A DNA stretch of 64,000 nt from Actinobacteria bacterium OV320 (GTDB taxonomy: Bacteria; Actinomycetota; Actinomycetes; Streptomycetales; Streptomycetaceae). Under the pieces are notes generated by a model that worked only from the letters and a program-made list of their open reading frames with translations, ran no database searches and had not been told where the DNA came from. The first letter of the stretch is position 1; each line of letters starts with the position of its first letter. Shown one piece after another: positions 7,890 to 15,562 of this stretch. The DNA lies in assembly GCA_001298545.1 (NCBI GenBank), contig LJCX01000027.1:806001-870000 (forward strand), read 5' to 3'. A program made the position numbers and the translations under genes.

Positions 7890-8549
7890 TCAGCCCCCGG
7901 CGCCCGCCACCGGCTGTCCCGCCGGGCCGCCCTCGACTGCGGGCACGACCGTCGCTCCCGCCCAGGACAGGGCCTTCCAGCCGTCGGCCGGGGAGCCTTC
8001 GAGGACGACGGTGCCGGTGTTGGCGAGGCGGTTGGCGGCGGCGAAGGGAACGTCGACGTTGTCGGCTCGGGTGGCCGCCCAGGCGCGGATCGCGGCGCCG
8101 TGGCTGACCATCGCGACGGTGCCCGCGCCGCTCGCCGCGGCCTCGGCGACCACGGCGTCGTACCGCGCCAGGAACTCGGTGCCGCTCTCGCCACCGGGCA
8201 TGCGCAGCCCGACGTCGCCCTGCGCCCAGGCGAACACGGTGCGCATGTAGAGCTCGCCGCGCTCCGAGTTGCCGGGCACCATCTCCAGGTCGCCCGCGGA
8301 GATCTCCCGGATGCCGTCGCGGACCAGGATGTCGAGACCGCGGGCGGCGGCCAGCGGCGCGGCGGTGAGGCGGGTGCGCACGAGGGTGGAGGCGTAGAGG
8401 ATCTCGATGTCCTCGTCGGCGAGGGCCTGCGGCAGGGCGGCGGCCTGCTGTGCGCCGAGTGCGGTGAGGCCGGGGCCGGGGACGGCGGTGTCGAGCAGGT
8501 AGTCCACGTTCGTGGGGGTCTGGCCGTGGCGGACGAGCAGCAGTCGCAT
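7890..8549 (-). CDS. Histidine phosphatase family protein (phosphoglycerate-mutase-like)
   Basis: A 219-residue histidine phosphatase. The catalytic RHG motif is LLLVRHGQTPTN at residues 4-15, and the second histidine is in MVSHGAAIRAW. The acid/base glutamate follows in the usual place (REISAGDLE). Such enzymes dephosphorylate small metabolites or proteins; the substrate is unknown. The ATG at 8549 has GGAGGG six bases upstream. The gene is divergent from the PAP2 phosphatase gene, with 68 bases between starts. Confidence 0.9.
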   Translation of the reverse strand: MRLLLVRHGQTPTNVDYLLDTAVPGPGLTALGAQQAAALPQALADEDIEILYASTLVRTRLTAAPLAAARGLDILVRDGIREISAGDLEMVPGNSERGELYMRTVFAWAQGDVGLRMPGGESGTEFLARYDAVVAEAAASGAGTVAMVSHGAAIRAWAATRADNVDVPFAAANRLANTGTVVLEGSPADGWKALSWAGATVVPAVEGGPAGQPVAGAGG

Positions 8550-8617
8550 GCAGTGACCCTCCGATGTCGAAAGCCGCCCCCGCACAAGAAACGGCCACTT
8601 CAGGGTACCCGCAGCGC

Positions 8618-9226
8618 ATGATGCCCGACGTCGATCTCACCGTCCTGAAGCCCGGCCGGCACGGCCTGCGCGATCTGTTTCTCGCCCTCGACGACCAGGT
8701 GTTCGCGTTCGCCGCCGAGCGGCACTGGCCGGCTGCCGAACCGATCCTGCCGCGACTGAGCCGCAGCGCGAACCACGGCGTGCTCTGGTTCGCGACGGCG
8801 GCGGCCCTCGCCGTGTCCGGCACGCCCCGGGCCCGCCGTGCCGCCGCGCGCGGGCTGGCCTCCCTCGGCCTGGCGTCCCTCACCATCAACACCGTCGGCA
8901 AGCGCTCGGTGCGACGGTCCCGGCCCGGGCTGGACGCGGTGCCGCTGGGGCGGCGGCTGAAGCGGCAGCCGATCACCACCTCCTTCCCGTCCGGTCATTC
9001 CGCGTCGGCGGCGGCCTTCGCGGCCGGAATCGCCCTGGAGTCGCCGGTCTGGGGCGCGGTGGTGGCACCGGTCGCGTTCTCGGTGGCGATGTCCCGGGTG
9101 TACACCGGCGTCCACTTCCCGAGCGACGTGCTCGCGGGCGCGGCGTTGGGCGTCGGCGCCGCGTTCGCCGTCCGGCACGCCGCGCACCTCCGTCGGCGAA
9201 GTCAGTCGGTCGCGGAGGACGACTGA
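8618..9226 (+). CDS. PAP2-family phosphatase
   Basis: A 202-residue membrane phosphatase with the three phosphatase motifs in order: KRSVRRSRP, PSGHSASAAAF and SRVYTGVHFPSDVLAG. Two to four hydrophobic segments surround them, so the active site probably faces outside. Substrates of the family are lipid phosphates such as phosphatidic acid or undecaprenyl diphosphate. The ATG at 8618 is preferred; an upstream ATG at 8564 has no ribosome site and would leave only 14 bases to the divergent gene. Its own Shine-Dalgarno is weak, so the start is uncertain by 18 codons. Confidence 0.85.
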   Translation: MMPDVDLTVLKPGRHGLRDLFLALDDQVFAFAAERHWPAAEPILPRLSRSANHGVLWFATAAALAVSGTPRARRAAARGLASLGLASLTINTVGKRSVRRSRPGLDAVPLGRRLKRQPITTSFPSGHSASAAAFAAGIALESPVWGAVVAPVAFSVAMSRVYTGVHFPSDVLAGAALGVGAAFAVRHAAHLRRRSQSVAEDD

Positions 9227-9327
9227 CGGACCGTCAGCCCATATTCCAAGACGATCGGTCTCACCATCCGAGCATCGGCGTACCGTGAGGGAACCGGGGA
9301 TCCGGTTCGTCGAGAAGGGGTAGAGCC

Positions 9328-10149
9328 ATGCCGAAAGCACAGGAGACGGCCGTCTACACGCACGGACACCACGAGTCGGTGCTGCGTTCGCACACCTGGC
9401 GGACCGCCGCCAACTCCGCGGCCTACCTGCTCGGTTCACTGAAGCCCCATATGAAGATCCTGGACATCGGCTGCGGTCCCGGCACCATCACCGCCGACCT
9501 GGCCGCCCTGGTCCCCGACGGTCACGTCACCGGGGTCGACCACGCGCCGGGGATCCTGGAGCAGGCGCGGGCGACGGCAGCCGAGCGGGGTCTGGCCAAC
9601 ATCGACTTCGCGGTCGCCGACGTGCACGCCCTGGACTACCCGGACGACACCTTCTGCGTCGTCCACGCCCACCAGGTGCTCCAGCACGTGGGCGACCCGG
9701 TGCAGGCGCTGCGCGAGATGCTGCGGGTGACGAAGCCGGGCGGGTACGTCGCCGTCCGCGACTCGGACTACGCGGCGATGACCTGGTACCCCGCCTCGCC
9801 CGGGATGGACGACTGGCTGGACCTGTACCGCCGGGTGGCCCGGGCCAACGGCGGCGAACCGGACGCCGGGCGCCGGCTGAAGTCCTGGGCGCTGACCGCG
9901 GGGTTCACCGACATCACGGCCACCTCCGCCACCTGGACCTTCAGCACTGCCGAGGAGCGGGCCTGGTGGAGCGGCCTGTGGGCCGACCGCACGGTGGCCT
10001 CGGCGTACGCCGAGCGCGCCACCGGGGGCGGACACGCCACGGTGGAGGAACTGCGGACCGTGTCCGAGGCCTGGCGGGAGTGGGGGCGGCGGGAGGACGG
10101 CTGGTTCAGCGTCCTGCACGCGGAGATCCTGTGCCGAAAGGCCCGCTGA
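9328..10149 (+). CDS. Class I SAM-dependent methyltransferase
   Basis: A 273-residue methyltransferase of the UbiE/methyltransferase-11 type. Motif I is ILDIGCGPGTITADLA (residues 43-58). The acidic ribose contact is GVDHAP. Motif IV is FCVVHAHQVLQHV, followed by LRVTKPGGYVAVRD. The C-terminal part (WTFSTAEERAWWSGL) is shared with actinomycete homologues annotated only as methyltransferases. The start has GAAGGGGTAGAG upstream. It stands alone between the PAP2 gene and a small hydrophobic protein gene. The substrate is unknown. Confidence 0.88.
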   Translation: MPKAQETAVYTHGHHESVLRSHTWRTAANSAAYLLGSLKPHMKILDIGCGPGTITADLAALVPDGHVTGVDHAPGILEQARATAAERGLANIDFAVADVHALDYPDDTFCVVHAHQVLQHVGDPVQALREMLRVTKPGGYVAVRDSDYAAMTWYPASPGMDDWLDLYRRVARANGGEPDAGRRLKSWALTAGFTDITATSATWTFSTAEERAWWSGLWADRTVASAYAERATGGGHATVEELRTVSEAWREWGRREDGWFSVLHAEILCRKAR

Positions 10150-10153
10150 TCCG

Positions 10154-10244
10154 CGGACGAATCACGAACGAACCACGGGCGAACCACGGGTGAATCGCCG
10201 GGGGGAATCACGGACGAATCGCAGGGCGAATCACGGGCGAATCG
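10154..10244. repeat. Eight-copy degenerate 11-bp repeat after the methyltransferase gene
   Basis: Starting five bases after the stop codon, units of the form CGGRCGAAYCR repeat eight times, six at exactly 11 bases and two at 12-13. The period is close to one helical turn. The array ends 71 bases before the hydrophobic-protein start, so its promoter is probably in or after the array. Confidence 0.8.
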
Positions 10245-10315
10245 CGGACCGGGCGCAAATGAAGCGTGAATGATTCCCGCAATCCGGGAAACACGCAGTG
10301 CAGGAGGTTGACACT

Positions 10316-10486
10316 ATGGTTCCCGTTCTGCTGGTTCTGCTGCTGGTGCTGATTCTCTTCGGCGCCGGGTTCGCGGTGAAGTTGCTCTGGTGGATCGCCC
10401 TCGCGGTCCTCGTCCTCTGGCTGCTCGGCTTCCTGGCTCGCGGAACCAATTCCGCGGGAGGCAGGGGTCGCTGGTACAGGTGGTGA
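10316..10486 (+). CDS. Small hydrophobic membrane protein
   Basis: A 56-residue protein with two closely packed membrane segments (LLVLLLVLILFGAGFAV and WWIALAVLVLWLLGFL) and a basic, glycine-rich tail ending RGRWYRW. Short proteins of this form, often simply called hydrophobic protein (Lmo0937/DUF5670-like), are common in Streptomyces and linked to stress regulons elsewhere. The ATG has a strong AGGAGG eight bases upstream, which supports real translation despite the length. Confidence 0.8.
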   Translation: MVPVLLVLLLVLILFGAGFAVKLLWWIALAVLVLWLLGFLARGTNSAGGRGRWYRW

Positions 10487-10524
10487 ACCGAGGCACCGAA
10501 GCTACAAGGAAATAGGCAACACCC

Positions 10525-10561
10525 GCTTCCCCGGGCGTGAGCGACTCACTCCCGGGGAAGC
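10525..10561. terminator. Convergent terminator between hydrophobic-protein gene and gvpK
   Basis: GCTTCCCCGGG at 10525-10535 pairs perfectly with CCCGGGGAAGC at 10551-10561 around a 15-base loop. The right arm overlaps the last codons of gvpK. It can serve both strands. There is no long T tract, as is usual in Streptomyces. Confidence 0.65.
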
Positions 10562-10830
10562 AGCGGTCCCAGCGGCCCGAGGTCCAGATTGAGGTCCTCG
10601 GGCCGCAGCCCGTAGCGTTCGCGCAGCTCGGTCATGCGGTCGTCGAGCAGCATCAGGGTGAGCCCGATCCGCTCCTCCTGCTCCTCGTTCAGGTCACCCG
10701 TGTCGAAGCGGCGCAGCGCCTGCCGTTCCATCAGCTGGCGCAGCAACTCCACGACGGTCAGCACGAGTTTCACCAGATCGCGCTCGACGGTGTCGGGCTC
10801 GAGGTCGAGATGGTTGCGGCGTTCGGTCAC
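10546..10830 (-). CDS. gvpK: Gas vesicle protein GvpK
   Basis: A 94-residue minor gas-vesicle protein. It has the GvpK pattern: LDLEPDTVERDLVKLVLTVV, LLRQLMERQALRRFD, then LNEEQEERIG and YGLRPEDLNLDLGPLG near the end. GvpK is needed for vesicle assembly in other organisms. The GTG at 10830 overlaps the gvpS stop as GTGA and has GGGGAG five bases upstream; an ATG five codons earlier would overlap gvpS more deeply. It is the last gene of the gas-vesicle operon and is followed by a hairpin. Confidence 0.93.
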   Translation of the reverse strand: MTERRNHLDLEPDTVERDLVKLVLTVVELLRQLMERQALRRFDTGDLNEEQEERIGLTLMLLDDRMTELRERYGLRPEDLNLDLGPLGPLLPRE

Positions 10831-11015
10831 GGCGACTCCCCCCATGGCGACGGTACTTGCTCATTGACGGAGCTGATCAGCGCGTTGAGGTCGATGCGGA
10901 CGAGGTCGACGTCCGCGATGCGCAGCGTGATGTCCCCGGTGATGACGACCCCGCCGGCCAGCAGCCGGTCGAGCAGGTCGACGAGGGCGACCTCACGGCG
11001 CTCCACCACGGTCAT
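10827..11015 (-). CDS. gvpS: Gas vesicle protein GvpS (GvpA-like)
   Basis: A 62-residue short paralogue of the GvpA shell protein. The core ALVDLLDRLLAGGVVITGD, then RIADVDLVRIDLNALISSV, is the GvpA helix-strand-strand-helix unit without extra tails. In Streptomyces clusters this position, between gvpL and gvpK, is named gvpS. It overlaps both neighbours by four bases (ATGA and GTGA), pointing to translational coupling. It may initiate or cap assembly rather than form the main wall; that is inference. Confidence 0.92.
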   Translation of the reverse strand: MTVVERREVALVDLLDRLLAGGVVITGDITLRIADVDLVRIDLNALISSVNEQVPSPWGESP

Positions 11016-11785
11016 GCGCCCTCCCCCGGCTCACCGGCGGACTCCACGAAGGAATAGGCCGCCCATGGCCCCGTGAGTTCGACACGCATTCCGGATTCCT
11101 CCCCCTTGGTGCGGTCCACCATTTCCACGAATTCCTCGGACTCCGCGCGCGGAACGAGATAGGCGGCGTTCAGTACATTCTGTCCGGACGCCTTGGAAAG
11201 GGCGGAGTTCTGCGGCGGGTGGAGGCGGGCGTCCTCGGCGTGCGCGGACAATGTCTCGTGGAGATTTCCGGCGAACCGTTCGGCACGCTGCCAGGTGTCG
11301 TCGTGGGCCCGGGCCTTCGAGCGCCGCTGCATCAGGTAGTCCCGGCCGGAAGCCGGCTTCGCCACGGCCTGCTCGGCCTCCTGCGCCTCGGGCTCGACAT
11401 AGACCTTCACCCCCCACTCGACCCGCCCCGCGAGCCGGTCCAGGACGCGCCGGAAGTCCTCCTCGCGCTCCTCCATCATCACGCGGACCCCGCTGTCGTC
11501 CCGGAACACCGTGGCGAGCCGGAGCGGCAGCGGGGTGGTGACGGCCGTGAGGGAGTCGATCACCTGCTGGTGGGCGCGGGCGGTCTCCGTCAGCCAGTCC
11601 AGGTCCTCCAGGCGGCGGCGGAGCGGCTCCTCGGCGAAGTCCCGCTCCGGCACATGGCTGACCACGGCGATCAGGCCGCGGTGGGTGAGCAGTCGGGGCG
11701 GATCGCCCGCCACCCCCGGCAGGTCGGCCTGGAGGGGCGCGCCGAGGGGGTGGCAGACGGCGTACACGTACCGCAGTCCGGTCAT
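11012..11785 (-). CDS. gvpL: Gas vesicle protein GvpL (GvpL/GvpF family)
   Basis: A 257-residue GvpL/F protein, the longer of two in the cluster. The N-terminal domain begins RYVYAVCHPLG and includes the HRGLIAVVSHV strand. The middle holds PLRLATVFRD and the long helix of the family (YLMQRRSKARAHDD). The end, GPWAAYSFVE, is shared with GvpF (GPLPPYSFVE). GvpL/F proteins bind GvpA and help nucleate assembly. It overlaps gvpJ upstream and gvpS downstream by four bases each. Confidence 0.93.
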   Translation of the reverse strand: MTGLRYVYAVCHPLGAPLQADLPGVAGDPPRLLTHRGLIAVVSHVPERDFAEEPLRRRLEDLDWLTETARAHQQVIDSLTAVTTPLPLRLATVFRDDSGVRVMMEEREEDFRRVLDRLAGRVEWGVKVYVEPEAQEAEQAVAKPASGRDYLMQRRSKARAHDDTWQRAERFAGNLHETLSAHAEDARLHPPQNSALSKASGQNVLNAAYLVPRAESEEFVEMVDRTKGEESGMRVELTGPWAAYSFVESAGEPGEGA

Positions 11786-12183
11786 GGTGACTCCTCTCGG
11801 ACGTCCCTGGGGGCGCGGCTCTCACTCGGGGTCCGGCCCTTCTTCAGTGCGCGGCTCTCCTCCGGGGCGCGGCCCAGCTCCAGTTCCTCCAGCCGCGCCA
11901 GCCGCTCTCGCAACTCGGCGTTCTCACGCGCCAGTTCGTTGCGGCGGGCGCCGGAGGAAAGGGCCGGGTCGTCCTCCCACCAGTCGATGCCCATCTCCTT
12001 GGCCTTGTCGACGGAGGCGACGATGAGGCGGAGCTTGATGGTGAGCAGTTCGATGTCGAGCAGGTTGATCCGGATGTCGCCCGCGATGACGATGCCCTTG
12101 TCGAGGACGCGTTCCAGGATGTCCGCGAGGTTGGCTCCGCCGCCCTGGCCGTACGGCTCCGGCATCCGGCTCGGCATGCTCAT
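11782..12183 (-). CDS. gvpJ: Gas vesicle protein GvpJ (GvpA-like with charged tail)
   Basis: A 133-residue GvpA-family minor protein. Residues 17-75 are the GvpA core (NLADILERVLDKGIVIAGDI, then LLDIELLTIKLRLIVASV, KAKEMGIDWWEDDP). The remainder is a charged heptad-rich helix (LARENAELRERLARLEELE), likely a short coiled coil, and a basic tail. The GIDWWEDDP stretch after the core is typical of GvpJ/GvpM-type proteins and not of the shell protein. It overlaps gvpZ and gvpL by four bases. Confidence 0.92.
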   Translation of the reverse strand: MSMPSRMPEPYGQGGGANLADILERVLDKGIVIAGDIRINLLDIELLTIKLRLIVASVDKAKEMGIDWWEDDPALSSGARRNELARENAELRERLARLEELELGRAPEESRALKKGRTPSESRAPRDVREESP

Positions 12184-13364
12184 CGTCGGGTCCTGGCCTT
12201 CTCACGGCTGCCCTCGGCCCGGGGCTCCTCCTCGGGCTCCTCCTCGTCGTACTCCTCGTACTCGTCCTCGGCGGCCTCCGGCTCGCCTTCCTCGGCTTCG
12301 TCCTCCTCCTCGTACTCGCCCTCGGGCTCCGCTTCCTCGTCCTCGACTTCCTCGTCCTCGGCGTACGGGCCCTCGTCCTCGTCCTCGTACTCCTCATCGT
12401 CCTCCGGGGCGGTGTCCTCGGCATCCCGCGCCTCGGCACCCTCCTCGGGCTCGCCGTTCTCCTCGTTCTCCTCGTCCTCCTGGGCGACCGCGTCCTCGTG
12501 GGAGGTGACGACCTCGCCGTCGCGGATCTCACCGCGCCAGCTGTCCTCCGCCTCCCCCTTGATGGTGATGAAGCGGGCGAAGTGCTTCAGGTCGAGGCGG
12601 GCGCGGCGGCCCTGGGCGCGCCAGATGTTGCCGGTCTTCTCGAACAGACCCGTCGGGTAGTACTCGATGATCAGCAGGATCCGGGTGAGGTTCTCGCCGA
12701 GCTCGTGGAAGGAGACGACGCCCTTCGTCGTGCCCTTGGCGCCCTCCGACGTCCAGGCGATCCGGTCGTCCGGCACCTGTTCGGTGGTCTTCGCCTTCCA
12801 GCTGCGGTTGGACCAGAAGACCTTCGCCTGCCAGTCGCTGGTGGTGTCGTCGGCGCGGTTCGCGCTCTTGACGCCCTTGGCGAAGGTGCTGAAGTCCTGG
12901 TACTGCGTCCACTGGTCGTAGGCGGTGCGCAGCGGCACGCCGACGTCGATCGTCTCCATGATCACGGTCGGCTTCTTGCCCGCGCTCTTCTTGCCCTTGC
13001 CGCCCTTGCCACCGAGGTTCTTGAACGCGCCGGTCACCTTGTCCTTGGCCCGCGAGGCGCCGAGTTCCAGCGCGGTACGCAGCGGTCCCTTGCCCTCGGC
13101 GACCTTGCGACCGCCTTCGAGGGCGAGTTTGGCGAAGCCCGGGCTGTTGCCCTCGGCGATGTCGTTCAGCTTGGCCGTGGTGTCCCCGAGCTTGTGGCCG
13201 ACACCGGCCAGCAGGCGCGTGGCCTGCGCGGCGAGGTACTCCTGCACCTCTTCCTTGAGCCGGTCGGCGGCCTCGCTGTGCGCCACTGAGGAGAGCGGGT
13301 TGCCGCCCGCCGCCTTGCCTGCCGCGGAGGTCGCGGACTTGGCGGATCCGAGGGTCTCGGTCAT
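12180..13364 (-). CDS. gvpZ: GvpZ-type SRPBCC protein with long acidic tail
   Basis: A 394-residue protein in the gvpZ position of Streptomyces gas-vesicle clusters. Residues 1-130 are helical and basic, ending in a GKGGKGKKSAGKK stretch. Residues 133-275 are an SRPBCC/polyketide-cyclase-like lipid- or ligand-binding fold (VIMETIDVGVPLRTAYDQW, WTSEGAKGTTKGVVSFHEL, YYPTGLFEK). Residues 289-385 are almost wholly Asp/Glu. Similar SRPBCC genes occur beside gvp genes in other actinomycetes, but their role in vesicles is not established. The acidic tail may pair with the lysine-rich tail of GvpY next door. It overlaps gvpY and gvpJ by four bases. Confidence 0.85.
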   Translation of the reverse strand: MTETLGSAKSATSAAGKAAGGNPLSSVAHSEAADRLKEEVQEYLAAQATRLLAGVGHKLGDTTAKLNDIAEGNSPGFAKLALEGGRKVAEGKGPLRTALELGASRAKDKVTGAFKNLGGKGGKGKKSAGKKPTVIMETIDVGVPLRTAYDQWTQYQDFSTFAKGVKSANRADDTTSDWQAKVFWSNRSWKAKTTEQVPDDRIAWTSEGAKGTTKGVVSFHELGENLTRILLIIEYYPTGLFEKTGNIWRAQGRRARLDLKHFARFITIKGEAEDSWRGEIRDGEVVTSHEDAVAQEDEENEENGEPEEGAEARDAEDTAPEDDEEYEDEDEGPYAEDEEVEDEEAEPEGEYEEEDEAEEGEPEAAEDEYEEYDEEEPEEEPRAEGSREKARTRR

Positions 13365-14050
13365 CGGTCACCGCCTCCCTTCGACCGCCGGGACCGGGAT
13401 GCGGTGCCCGAGGCGGTCTTCGCTGCGGTGCTCGTGCCCGTCCTGCGGGCCGACGCGGTCTTCTTCGCGGCCGGCGTGCGGGCCGCGGTCTTCTTGGCGG
13501 GCGCCTTCTTGGCGGGGGCCTTCTTCGCGGGCGCCTTCTTGGCCGTCTTCTTCGCCGGCGCCTTCTTCGCCGCCGTCTTCCTGGGCTGCTCCTCTTCTTC
13601 CTCTTCTTCCTCTTCCTCGTCCTCCTCGGCGGCGTCCTGAGGCTCCTCGTCCTCCTCGGCGTCCTGCGGCTCCTCCTCGTACTCCTCGTCCGCCTGGTCC
13701 TCGGCCTCGTCGTCCGCGTCCTCACCCGGCACGACACCCTCGAGCTGGTCGCGCACCTCGGCGGTGCGGCCGTGCAGCCGGTCCGCGAGCGCATCGATCT
13801 GCCGCTCGACCATGGCGCCGGAGGCGGCCTTGCCGACCCCGCGCAGGTCCTGGCGCAGCTGGTCCCCGATCTCCTTGAACTGCGGGTTGTCCCGCAGTTG
13901 CTGGGAGACCAGGTCCGCGATGCCCTTCGGGGTCAGGTTCATCCGCTTGCCGGCCACCAAGGTGCCGACGGCGAAGGCCAGTTTCAGTTTCTTGGTACGT
14001 CCGAGGAAGTACCCGGCCCCGACCGCGAGACCCAATGCCGTTCGATTCAT
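13361..14050 (-). CDS. gvpY: GvpY-type protein with acidic and lysine-rich (histone H1-like) tails
   Basis: A 229-residue protein in the gvpY position. Residues 1-35 are hydrophobic (ALGLAVGAGYFLGRTKKLKL), resembling a membrane or vesicle-surface anchor. Residues 36-105 are helical. Residues 109-154 are nearly pure Asp/Glu. Residues 157-198 are Lys/Ala/Pro repeats (AAKKAPAKKTAKKAPAKK) like bacterial histone-like HupS or H1 tails. The rest is Ser/Thr/Arg. A DNA-binding role is possible from the tail but nothing else supports it. It overlaps gvpG and gvpZ by four bases. Confidence 0.83.
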   Translation of the reverse strand: MNRTALGLAVGAGYFLGRTKKLKLAFAVGTLVAGKRMNLTPKGIADLVSQQLRDNPQFKEIGDQLRQDLRGVGKAASGAMVERQIDALADRLHGRTAEVRDQLEGVVPGEDADDEAEDQADEEYEEEPQDAEEDEEPQDAAEEDEEEEEEEEEEQPRKTAAKKAPAKKTAKKAPAKKAPAKKAPAKKTAARTPAAKKTASARRTGTSTAAKTASGTASRSRRSKGGGDR

Positions 14051-14310
14051 CCTGTCCACCCGTCGTCCGTTCCCGCGCTTCTGCGCGTCGCGCTCTCCAG
14101 CCGGTCGAGGAGCTCGTCCTCCTGCTCGTCGAACTCCTCCTCCGTGATCTCGCCGGCGTCCAACCGCTCTTCCAGACGCGCGAGTTCGGCCCGGACCGTG
14201 GCGGGGTCGTAGTAGATCCGCTCGGCCTCCTTGACCACCTGTTCGATCACCCAGCCGCTGCCGCGCACCGGGGCGAACGGCAACAGCAGCACCTCCGAGA
14301 TGAGTCCCAT
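14047..14310 (-). CDS. gvpG: Gas vesicle protein GvpG
   Basis: An 87-residue GvpG. It has the family pattern MGLISEVLLLPFAPVRG, then WVIEQVVKEAERIYYDP and the charged helix ELARLEERLDAGEITEEEFD, ending in a second acidic helix. The ATG at 14310 has GGAGTAGGTG upstream and lies seven bases after the gvpF stop. GvpG is one of the minor proteins required with GvpF/L for assembly. Confidence 0.92.
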   Translation of the reverse strand: MGLISEVLLLPFAPVRGSGWVIEQVVKEAERIYYDPATVRAELARLEERLDAGEITEEEFDEQEDELLDRLESATRRSAGTDDGWTG

Positions 14311-14317
14311 GGCGCAC

Positions 14318-15070
14318 CTACTCCGTGCTGGTGCCCGCCGGTTCGGCCGGGCCGGGTTCGACGAAGCTGTAAGGCGGCAGCGGCCCGTTGACGCGCAGTT
14401 CGAGGTGCGGACGGCCCTTGCGGAGCTCCTCCGCGGCCTCCAGGAACCCGGCCGCCGAGTCGCGGTCCACCAGGAACGAGACGTTGACCAGCCAGCCGGT
14501 GGACTCGGGGCCCACACTGGTGGCCGCGGCCAGCGGCTCGAGGTTCTGCTGCACGTCGGCCGCGTCCTCGGCCTCCTTGGCCTTCACCGCGGCGGCCACC
14601 ATCTCGCCGAGCTGCAGCTTCTGCTCGTAACTGCCGCCGCCCGCCTGCCGGTTGGCCTCCGCCAGGCCCCGCAGTTCAGGGCTCTCGGCCATCACCAGGT
14701 GCAGGACGGCCTCCTCGACGTGCGAGGCCTTGATGTTGTACTCGACCCTGCCTTCGAGGGCCCGCAGGCGCTCCTCGTAGTGCTCGGTGCGCTCGGCGAG
14801 GACCCCGGTGACGGAGCTGTCGTCGGGGGCGACACTGCCGAACCGCATGGGCAGCACACAGCCCTCGGCGCCCGCCTCGGCGAGCACGGTCTGGTGGGCG
14901 AGCAGCTCCCTGCGTTTGGGCCGCAGCCCCTCGGGCGCGTCGCTGACGACCGCCGCCAGCGTGCCCTCCTTCAGGACGCGCACCGGCAGGGCCGGATCGC
15001 CGACACCGGCCAGGCCGTCCGGAAGGTCGGGGTGCGAGCCGGCGACGATGCCGTACACGTAGGTGCTCAC
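14318..15070 (-). CDS. gvpF: Gas vesicle protein GvpF (GvpL/GvpF family)
   Basis: A 250-residue GvpF. It starts STYVYGIVAGSHPDLPDGL and contains GTLAAVVSDAPEGL, VLPMRFGSVAPDDSSV, the YNIKASHVEEAVLHLV region and the family end GPLPPYSFVEPG. The N-terminal half is the ferredoxin-like domain that contacts GvpA in known structures; the C-terminal half is helical. It overlaps gvpA by four bases. It is the second of the two GvpL/F paralogues and sits in the classical position after gvpA. Confidence 0.93.
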   Translation of the reverse strand: MSTYVYGIVAGSHPDLPDGLAGVGDPALPVRVLKEGTLAAVVSDAPEGLRPKRRELLAHQTVLAEAGAEGCVLPMRFGSVAPDDSSVTGVLAERTEHYEERLRALEGRVEYNIKASHVEEAVLHLVMAESPELRGLAEANRQAGGGSYEQKLQLGEMVAAAVKAKEAEDAADVQQNLEPLAAATSVGPESTGWLVNVSFLVDRDSAAGFLEAAEELRKGRPHLELRVNGPLPPYSFVEPGPAEPAGTSTE

Positions 15071-15504
15071 TCCTGCTCCTCCTTCCTGCGCGCGGTCGTG
15101 CTCTTGCGCGCCCGCGGCCTGGAGGTCCGCTCCTCCTGCTCGGAGCCCTCGTCACGGGCCTGCTTGAAGGCACCGGAGATGGTCTCCGCGGCGCCGGACA
15201 GCGCGCCCTTGGACTTGCCGCGCGCGCCGGACTCGGTGATCTCGCCGACCAGGTCGGGCAGGCCCGGGCTCTTGCGCGGCCCCGCCTCCAGGTCCAGCCG
15301 GTTGCACGCCTCGGCGAAGCGCAGGTAGGTGTCGACGCTGGCCACCACGACTCGTACGTCGATCTTGAGGATCTCGATACCGACCAGGGAGACCCGTATG
15401 AACGCGTCGATGACGAGACCCCTGTCGAGGACGAGCTCCAGCACGTCGTAGAGGCCGCTTGAGCCGCCTCCACCGCCGGACTGCTGGGCCGGAACAACGG
15501 TCAT
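15067..15504 (-). CDS. gvpA: Gas vesicle structural protein GvpA
   Basis: A 145-residue GvpA, the shell-forming protein. The core at residues 18-70 reads LYDVLELVLDRGLVIDAFI, then VSLVGIEILKIDVRVVVASV, the strongly conserved helix-strand-strand-helix unit that stacks into ribs. It is much longer than cyanobacterial GvpA (about 70 residues): residues 75-145 add a Gly/Ser/Lys-rich tail. The ATG has AGGAGG about 13 bases upstream. A tail of this length should project from the wall. Alternatively a GvpJ-type minor protein, but its cluster position after gvpO supports GvpA. Confidence 0.92.
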   Translation of the reverse strand: MTVVPAQQSGGGGGSSGLYDVLELVLDRGLVIDAFIRVSLVGIEILKIDVRVVVASVDTYLRFAEACNRLDLEAGPRKSPGLPDLVGEITESGARGKSKGALSGAAETISGAFKQARDEGSEQEERTSRPRARKSTTARRKEEQE

Positions 15505-15562
15505 GTCGACCGCGCCTCCTTGTCTGGGATTGGATGATCGGGAACGACTGCGGGCCGGCGGC

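Noticed and set aside
5953..8250. Plus-strand open frame opposite the ABC-F gene
   Set aside because: It is antisense to Walker and signature motifs and has no known domain.
9223..9237. Terminator after the PAP2 gene
   Set aside because: CTGACG-GAC-CGTCAG has only a six-base stem and a three-base loop without T run; too weak to call.
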